DNA of 6,016 nucleotides, from contig JAPOYQ010000058.1 in assembly GCA_026706505.1 (NCBI GenBank), positions 1 to 6,016 on the forward strand. Direction: 5' to 3'. Shown piece by piece: positions 5,906-6,016 of this stretch (its first letter is position 1; each line of letters opens with the position of its first letter). Source of the DNA: Gemmatimonadota bacterium (GTDB taxonomy: Bacteria > Latescibacterota > UBA2968 > UBA8231). The notes under the pieces are model-generated. The model made no database searches, was not told where the DNA came from, and was given only the letters and a program-made list of their open reading frames with translations. The translations under genes and the position numbers were made by a program.

Positions 5906-6016
5906 CTATTCCTCCAGCCATTGATGATAGCGCGCCAGGGCCTCTGCCTGCAGATCGTCCCACTCGGTCAGTAGCAACAAGCGAATGGTGAATGTCAGGT
6001 GTTGGCCGGCTTGGAC
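5906..6016 (-). CDS. C-terminal end of an unidentified gene, cut by right edge
   Basis: Reading from the right edge on the minus strand, a frame of 36 codons stays open and ends in TAG at 5906-5908. The peptide starts VQAGQHLTFTIRLLLLTEWD and ends in a helix with 'ALARYHQWLEE'. A beta strand followed by an amphipathic helix is a plausible domain end; it faintly recalls the C-termini of DUF6807-like (PmoA-like) proteins found beside Gfo/Idh/MocA genes, but the fragment is too short to name. Support for its being real: it stops 7 bases before the oxidoreductase start, the oxidoreductase ribosome site lies inside its last codons, and the direction and spacing fit an operon. Confidence 0.7.
   Translation of the reverse strand, partial: VQAGQHLTFTIRLLLLTEWDDLQAEALARYHQWLEE
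5911..5915 (-). promoter_or_regulatory. Ribosome binding site of the oxidoreductase, inside the end of the upstream gene
   Basis: GGAGG on the minus strand lies 12 bases before the ATG at 5898 and overlaps the last Leu-Glu-Glu codons of the upstream gene. The spacing is longer than ideal. The overlap suggests that translation of the two genes is coupled. Confidence 0.6.

Noticed and set aside
1..6016. A defence, CRISPR, phage or mobile system
   Set aside because: No transposase, integrase, repeat array, toxin-antitoxin pair or nuclease motif was seen on either strand; the genes are metabolic or a simple secreted protein.

Overview
The window is 6 kb of compact, GC-rich bacterial DNA. It holds four complete genes, two genes cut by the window edges, and short intergenic gaps. 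I see no RNA gene, mobile element, CRISPR array or phage gene. The mix is a sugar-hydrolase-like beta-propeller, an enolase-superfamily enzyme, a Gfo/Idh/MocA oxidoreductase, a dihydroxy-acid dehydratase and a small secreted acidic protein. It resembles environmental carbohydrate-degrading lineages (Latescibacterota, Poribacteria and Planctomycetota are the kind I would suspect). That placement is an impression from gene content only; no marker gene here fixes the taxon.

Layout. Positions 1-871 (minus) encode the first 290 residues of a beta-propeller protein resembling the GH32/GH43 superfamily; the gene runs off the left edge. A 173-bp divergent gap (872-1044) follows, with a sigma70-like promoter for the minus gene and a long imperfect inverted repeat. 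Positions 1045-2310 (plus) encode a mandelate racemase/muconate lactonizing enzyme family protein that keeps part of the enolase-superfamily active site but lacks two usual acidic residues. Convergent to it, 33 bp away, is ilvD (2344-4014, minus), which has a good sigma70-like promoter at 4054-4082. Divergent from ilvD is a 220-residue secreted, very acidic lipocalin-like protein (4195-4857, plus), whose start is fixed by a near-perfect Shine-Dalgarno. It meets a Gfo/Idh/MocA oxidoreductase (4867-5898, minus) end to end, with 9 bp between stop codons. Upstream of the oxidoreductase, with a 7-bp gap, is the last 36 codons of another minus-strand gene (5906-6016) that enters from the right edge and looks co-transcribed.

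How the genes may work together. ilvD is a core branched-chain amino acid gene. The enolase-family enzyme, the Gfo/Idh/MocA protein and the propeller protein fit sugar or sugar-acid metabolism, but they do not form one operon and no substrate can be read from the sequence. I found no clear evidence of a new multi-gene system. The points most worth following up are the altered active site of the enolase-family protein, the divergent-gap inverted repeat, the helical insert with a short duplication in the secreted protein, and the QKP variant in the oxidoreductase.
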